In this document: positions 61,733 through 64,000 of the stretch, in pieces
Position numbering within the stretch: the stretch's first letter is position 1
How the letters are laid out: each line of letters starts with the position of its first letter
NCBI GenBank assembly: GCA_964228885.1
Contig: CAXRCG010000142.1
Coordinates: 8,417-72,416, forward strand
DNA length: 64,000 nucleotides
Reading direction: 5' to 3'
Source of the DNA: UBA4582 sp964228885
GTDB lineage: Bacteria; Pseudomonadota; Gammaproteobacteria; Pseudomonadales; Azotimanducaceae
Notes under the pieces: model-generated
Seen by the model: only the letters and a program-made list of their open reading frames with translations
Told to the model about the DNA's origin: nothing
Databases searched by the model: none
Made by a program: the position numbers and the translations under genes

Positions 61733-63892
61733 ATGTCAAAACCAACAATAATGGCTCCCGCACAAGGAAGCCGCATCGTTCGCGATGGCACCAACACCAT
61801 TTTGTTTGGACAACCGCCTGAAGTACTTAAAGGATTACTTCGCCATCACGTTACATCCTTTGACACGCTGGTGCTGACAGACGTCAAGGAGAAGGACGGC
61901 TCGGTTCTCAACAATCTTGAATTTCCCTTTTACTTTTTCCTGTTTGTTGCAAACGGTCTAGCTGAGGGCAGAAGACTTTCATTGGTCGGTAGCGAGAGAG
62001 ATATTTCTCACGCACTGAGACTACTCAGGATGACCCTCAACGGTCCAAATAGAGCAGAACTCGATGCATGGCAAACAGCCGAAACGTTGAAAGAGGAATG
62101 GCTCGCGGTATCAGAAGCACTCGCGTTGGCAGATAAAACTGGCAAGACTATTCCTATCGAGGACTTCTTCAACCTTGTCGCTTTTAAGAATGGCCAGGCA
62201 CAAACTAATTCTATGGTGATAACGCATACTGGTCCTGATCAATATTTAGTTAGAAACGATGAGGGGGAGGTTTTAGTCGACCTGAACGAGGACCAGATCA
62301 TTGGGCCTTCCTATCCTGTTCAACCAGATTACGTGCCAGGTGGTCTCGCCAAAATGAGCCTGGAGGTGCTTGGCGGCGCTTCAGGCTTTACCGTTAACGA
62401 AGCATGCACGGGGTTAGCGCTGTGTTTTAACGGTGACTACATTCTGATTGATTCAATTCCGTTTCTAGACCAACACTTGTTTGCCAGAGGCATATCAAAA
62501 AACCAGGTTTCTGCAGTCTTTCTTACACACCTGCATGATGATCACTGCACGATGTTCCCGCTCATGATGATGCCGCAGCGAGTCGAGGTGATTACAACCA
62601 AAGAAATTTATAACATGGCAATGGACAAGCTGGCCTGCAGTCTCGGCTGGGACATAGCTATTATCCATGAGCACTTCAGGCTGGTTGAAGTCGTTCCGGG
62701 CGAATCGATCAACTACTATGGCCTGAATATCGACCCACACGTCACGGTACATAGTATCCCAACCATTGGCGCCACCTTTTCGACTATCCACAAGGAATAT
62801 ACAAAACAGATATGTATTGTTGGCGACAATCATTCTATGAACACCATTCAGGAGATGAAAGAAGAAGGCAAAGTAAGCGAAGAAACCGCTCGCAAGCTGG
62901 AGAATATTTACACAAAGAGATTCAATATGCTGGTCGCTGATGGCGGCGCTGGTGCTATTCATGGCGACCCGGGCGATGCATTAAAATCACAATCTGATAG
63001 GGTCGTGTTTGTTCACGTTGACGAACTGCCAAATGACTTCAATACAACCTTCTCTCTCGCCAGTTCAGGCAAGCGGTATTCAATTATAGATGGCGACCCA
63101 AGCATATATACCTCCCAAGTAAATCATTATCTGACTACCTGGTTAGGCAAGCCATTTCCAAATCGCTGGATGCGTAGTCTGCTTGCCGATGAAGAAATAC
63201 GACGTTACAACACAGAAGATGTCATTATTGTACAAAATACCGAAACCCGAGGTTATGTATATTTAATACTGACTGGCTATTGCGACGTTGTTAGTTACGA
63301 TGGGAAAGTATTCTCTAAAGTGGCAAGTCTACAGGCCGGGGACATCATTGGGGAGATGGCTGTGATTACCGGGGCGGCCATGAGAAACGCTTCCGTAGTA
63401 GCGACGACACCTGTTACTGTGTGTGTTTTTGCAGAAGAGACCTTCTCTTCATTTATTGAAACTGAAGGCTTTAGAGAAGAGTTGCTTGATCGTTGGACGA
63501 TACGACCACTGATTGCTGAACTGCCGCAGTTTTCCGGTTTGAGCTCAACGGTGATCGAAAAAGTTGGAAGAATTGGCCAACTTCATAAATTTGAATCGGG
63601 GGAGACATTCATCCCAAGTAGCGACAGTTGGTATATCGTCGTGAATGGCGAAGCAAAACAAGGAGACAATGTGCTCTCTACTGCCTCCGAACTCGGCTGG
63701 CAACCGCTGGCAGAGACGAACTGCGACTCAGTTTACATCGAAGCTGGTGCCACACTGCTAAAGTTCGACAAGACAGATTTCGAACAATTAAGGCTCTCAG
63801 CACCACAATTAAATTATCTTCTTCGTAAATTTCGGATTAATGAGAATGCCAGCACCGCCGATTGGATGCTGGATCTCATTGCTATCAACTAA
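61733..63892 (+). CDS. Metallo-beta-lactamase-fold / cyclic-nucleotide-binding fusion protein
   Basis: A 719-residue cytoplasmic protein. Residues 1-200: no family recognised. Residues 205-470: MBL fold with THLHDDHC (His266, His268, Asp270, His271), a later His340 (TVHSIP), GDNHSMN, VADGG at about 401-405, and HVDE at about 428. Residues 485-590: cNMP-binding domain, with phosphate-cassette-like AGDIIGEMAVITGAAMRNAS. Residues 597-700: a second, degenerate barrel of the same type. The MBL part resembles hydrolases with a binuclear metal site; the second part suggests regulation by cAMP or cGMP. Substrate unknown. It stands alone before a terminator. Confidence 0.85.
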   Translation: MSKPTIMAPAQGSRIVRDGTNTILFGQPPEVLKGLLRHHVTSFDTLVLTDVKEKDGSVLNNLEFPFYFFLFVANGLAEGRRLSLVGSERDISHALRLLRMTLNGPNRAELDAWQTAETLKEEWLAVSEALALADKTGKTIPIEDFFNLVAFKNGQAQTNSMVITHTGPDQYLVRNDEGEVLVDLNEDQIIGPSYPVQPDYVPGGLAKMSLEVLGGASGFTVNEACTGLALCFNGDYILIDSIPFLDQHLFARGISKNQVSAVFLTHLHDDHCTMFPLMMMPQRVEVITTKEIYNMAMDKLACSLGWDIAIIHEHFRLVEVVPGESINYYGLNIDPHVTVHSIPTIGATFSTIHKEYTKQICIVGDNHSMNTIQEMKEEGKVSEETARKLENIYTKRFNMLVADGGAGAIHGDPGDALKSQSDRVVFVHVDELPNDFNTTFSLASSGKRYSIIDGDPSIYTSQVNHYLTTWLGKPFPNRWMRSLLADEEIRRYNTEDVIIVQNTETRGYVYLILTGYCDVVSYDGKVFSKVASLQAGDIIGEMAVITGAAMRNASVVATTPVTVCVFAEETFSSFIETEGFREELLDRWTIRPLIAELPQFSGLSSTVIEKVGRIGQLHKFESGETFIPSSDSWYIVVNGEAKQGDNVLSTASELGWQPLAETNCDSVYIEAGATLLKFDKTDFEQLRLSAPQLNYLLRKFRINENASTADWMLDLIAIN

Positions 63893-63910
63893 TACGACTA
63901 AAGAGAGACG

Positions 63911-63937
63911 TTTTCGGTGATTCAGTCACCGGAAAAT
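63911..63937. terminator. Bidirectional hairpin terminator between MBL-fusion and next gene
   Basis: TTTTCGGTGA-TTCAG-TCACCGGAAAA forms a near-perfect stem (one bulged C) with A/T runs on both sides, and lies between two convergent 3' ends. Suited to end both transcripts. Confidence 0.75.
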
Positions 63938-63941
63938 CAAT

Positions 63942-64000
63942 TTATTCCGCCGCTTTCAGCGCCTGATCGAGATCAGCAATAATATCGTCTATATGCTCAA
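63942..64000 (-). CDS. 3' end of a probable PLP-dependent sulfur amino acid enzyme
   Basis: Only the last ~19 codons are in the window: minus-strand residues EHIDDIIADLDQALKAAE, then TAA (63942-63944). The EHxDDIIADLxQAL ending is typical of the Cys/Met metabolism PLP enzyme family (O-acetyl/succinyl-homoserine sulfhydrylase, cystathionine or methionine lyases). Most of the gene lies to the right of the window, so the exact enzyme cannot be named. Confidence 0.55.
   Translation of the reverse strand, partial: EHIDDIIADLDQALKAAE

Noticed and set aside
1..64000. tRNA/rRNA genes, CRISPR arrays, intact insertion sequences or prophage
   Set aside because: No TpsiC-type GTTCRA-N2 arms with matching stems, no direct-repeat arrays and no transposase or integrase frames were found by reading both strands.

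Overview
The window looks like a chromosomal segment of a Gammaproteobacterium, most plausibly a marine or otherwise oligotrophic lipid- and xenobiotic-metabolising lineage. The housekeeping genes are gammaproteobacterial in type: transaldolase B, DbpA helicase, TrhO (YceA), SirB1, YaiI, YgiQ and a COG1901-type TrmY. Around them lie many actinobacterium-like families: three LLM-class F420 enzymes, an FbiC fusion, a WS/DGAT acyltransferase, an ACAD10-like phosphotransferase and several acyl-CoA ligases. No tRNA, rRNA, CRISPR array, intact insertion sequence or prophage was seen. The taxonomic statement is an inference from protein families, not from a marker gene.

Layout. Positions 1-4.5 kb: end of a TesB-like thioesterase, a small membrane protein, an acyl-CoA ligase coupled to a NudL-like Nudix hydrolase, and an anchored protein of unknown role. 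4.8-7.5 kb: transaldolase and DbpA. 7.5-12 kb (minus): a TauD-type dioxygenase overlapping an MFS transporter gene, and an MMPL/RND exporter. 12.1-16.8 kb: Rieske ferredoxin, a MarR regulator divergent from a membrane-anchored split-barrel-like protein with a perfect palindrome between them, then quinone oxidoreductase, epoxide hydrolase and adrenodoxin-type ferredoxin ending at a clear terminator. 16.9-25.6 kb: peroxiredoxin, TrhO, nitroreductase, lipase-like hydrolase, SirB1, phosphotransferase, WS/DGAT, a second quinone oxidoreductase and an HCCA-isomerase-like protein. 25.6-31.5 kb: a broken GNAT gene, a DUF2161 nuclease-fold protein overlapping a bicupin, a class III CoA-transferase, a second acyl-CoA ligase and a decayed aromatic/aspartate aminotransferase. 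31.8-45.6 kb: secreted M24 peptidase homologue, YgiQ, GTP-dependent PEP carboxykinase, a zinc-ribbon protein, YaiI, thiolase, TRIC/UPF0126 channel, tandem PaaI thioesterases, D-2-hydroxyacid dehydrogenase, PhzF and a FemAB-like acyltransferase.

The most distinctive region is 45.7-53.7 kb (minus): npdG-cofE-cofD-cofC-fbiC followed by two LLM-class F420-dependent oxidoreductase genes. It is a complete set for making coenzyme F420, reducing it from NADPH and using it. A third LLM enzyme lies at 58.3-59.2 kb. The glutamate ligase is a stand-alone CofE without the reductase domain of mycobacterial FbiB, so how the F420 side chain is completed is open. Upstream is a bacterial TrmY-like SPOUT methyltransferase, then a sparse 1.2 kb region with an inverted pair of DnaA-box-like sites.

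55.7-64 kb: FATP-type acyl-CoA synthetase, GST, LLM enzyme, DsbA-like oxidoreductase, acyl-CoA dehydrogenase, a 719-residue metallo-beta-lactamase/cyclic-nucleotide-binding fusion, and the 3' end of a probable PLP-dependent sulfur amino acid enzyme. The genes together suggest activation, beta-oxidation and storage of fatty acids or other hydrophobic acids, with redox chemistry that partly runs on F420.
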